A stretch of 5,060 nt of DNA from Megamonas sp. UBA1796 (GTDB lineage: Bacteria > Bacillota > Negativicutes > Selenomonadales > Selenomonadaceae). Every line of letters starts with the position of its first letter. The first letter of the stretch is position 1. The stretch lies in the NCBI GenBank assembly GCA_002319795.1, contig DCFU01000001.1, positions 1-5,060 of the forward strand. The letters are read 5' to 3'. The notes beneath the pieces are model-generated. The model was not told the origin of the DNA. It searched no databases and saw nothing but the letters and a program-made list of their open reading frames with translations. Positions 4,968-5,060 of this stretch are shown piece by piece. The translations under genes were made by a program, and so were the position numbers.

Positions 4968-5060
4968 TCAAAAAGCACCTGCAAGAAGTTTAACAAGCAA
5001 TTTATATTTTGAACGCACTGAAGCTTGCTCAGATTCGGTAGTGTAAAATAGTTTGTGCTT
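4968..5060 (-). CDS. Possible 3' end of another minus-strand gene
   Basis: From the window edge, one minus-strand frame reads KHKLFYTTESEQASVRSKYK and continues to LLAGAF before a TGA at 4968-4970. The composition looks like a real protein C-terminus, and the stop falls 4 bases before the possible TTG start of the XRE-type gene, so the two could form an operon. With only 30 codons visible, an open frame by chance is quite possible, and no function can be suggested. Confidence 0.3.
   Translation of the reverse strand, partial: KHKLFYTTESEQASVRSKYKLLVKLLAGAF

Overview
The window looks like low-to-mid GC Firmicute DNA. Shine-Dalgarno sites are strong (AAGGAGG, GAGGTGAT), a sigma-A type promoter is visible, and intrinsic terminators have T-tracts. 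A PilT-type twitching ATPase next to HipA-like, nucleotidyltransferase and XRE genes would suit a diderm Firmicute (Negativicutes such as Megasphaera or Selenomonas relatives), but this placement is inference. The content is accessory in character: toxin-antitoxin-like pairs, orphan small proteins and two genes interrupted by in-frame amber codons.

Layout. Positions 2-682 hold the 3' part of an unrecognised, mostly helical protein whose start lies before the window. A 43-residue single-span membrane protein (706-837) follows with its own good ribosome binding site. A likely promoter then leads to a compact HipA/CtkA-like kinase (972-1904) coupled to a small acidic protein (1916-2134), closed by a clear intrinsic terminator (2139-2173). 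Next is a PilT-type ATPase (2235-3242) with one TAG codon at 2793-2795. Both sides of the TAG are in the same frame and well conserved, so it is a very recent pseudogene, a sequencing error or a read-through gene. The best promoter of the window (3260-3288) drives a two-gene operon: an unrecognised 100-residue protein (3321-3623) overlapping an AbiEii-like nucleotidyltransferase (3610-4320). A 14-bp stem terminator (4359-4401), able to work in both directions, separates this operon from a convergent minus-strand XRE-type regulator (4502-4963). That gene also carries an in-frame TAG, inside its HTH. The last 93 bases may be the tail of another minus-strand gene.

How it fits together. Two separately transcribed modules, kinase plus small acidic protein and nucleotidyltransferase plus 100-residue protein, have the architecture of toxin-antitoxin or anti-phage cassettes. 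In neither is the partner a family I recognise (no HipB-like or AbiEi-like DNA-binding domain is apparent). They flank the interrupted pilT, as expected where mobile cassettes accumulate. The most notable points are the unfamiliar partner proteins and the two otherwise intact genes broken by the same stop codon, TAG.
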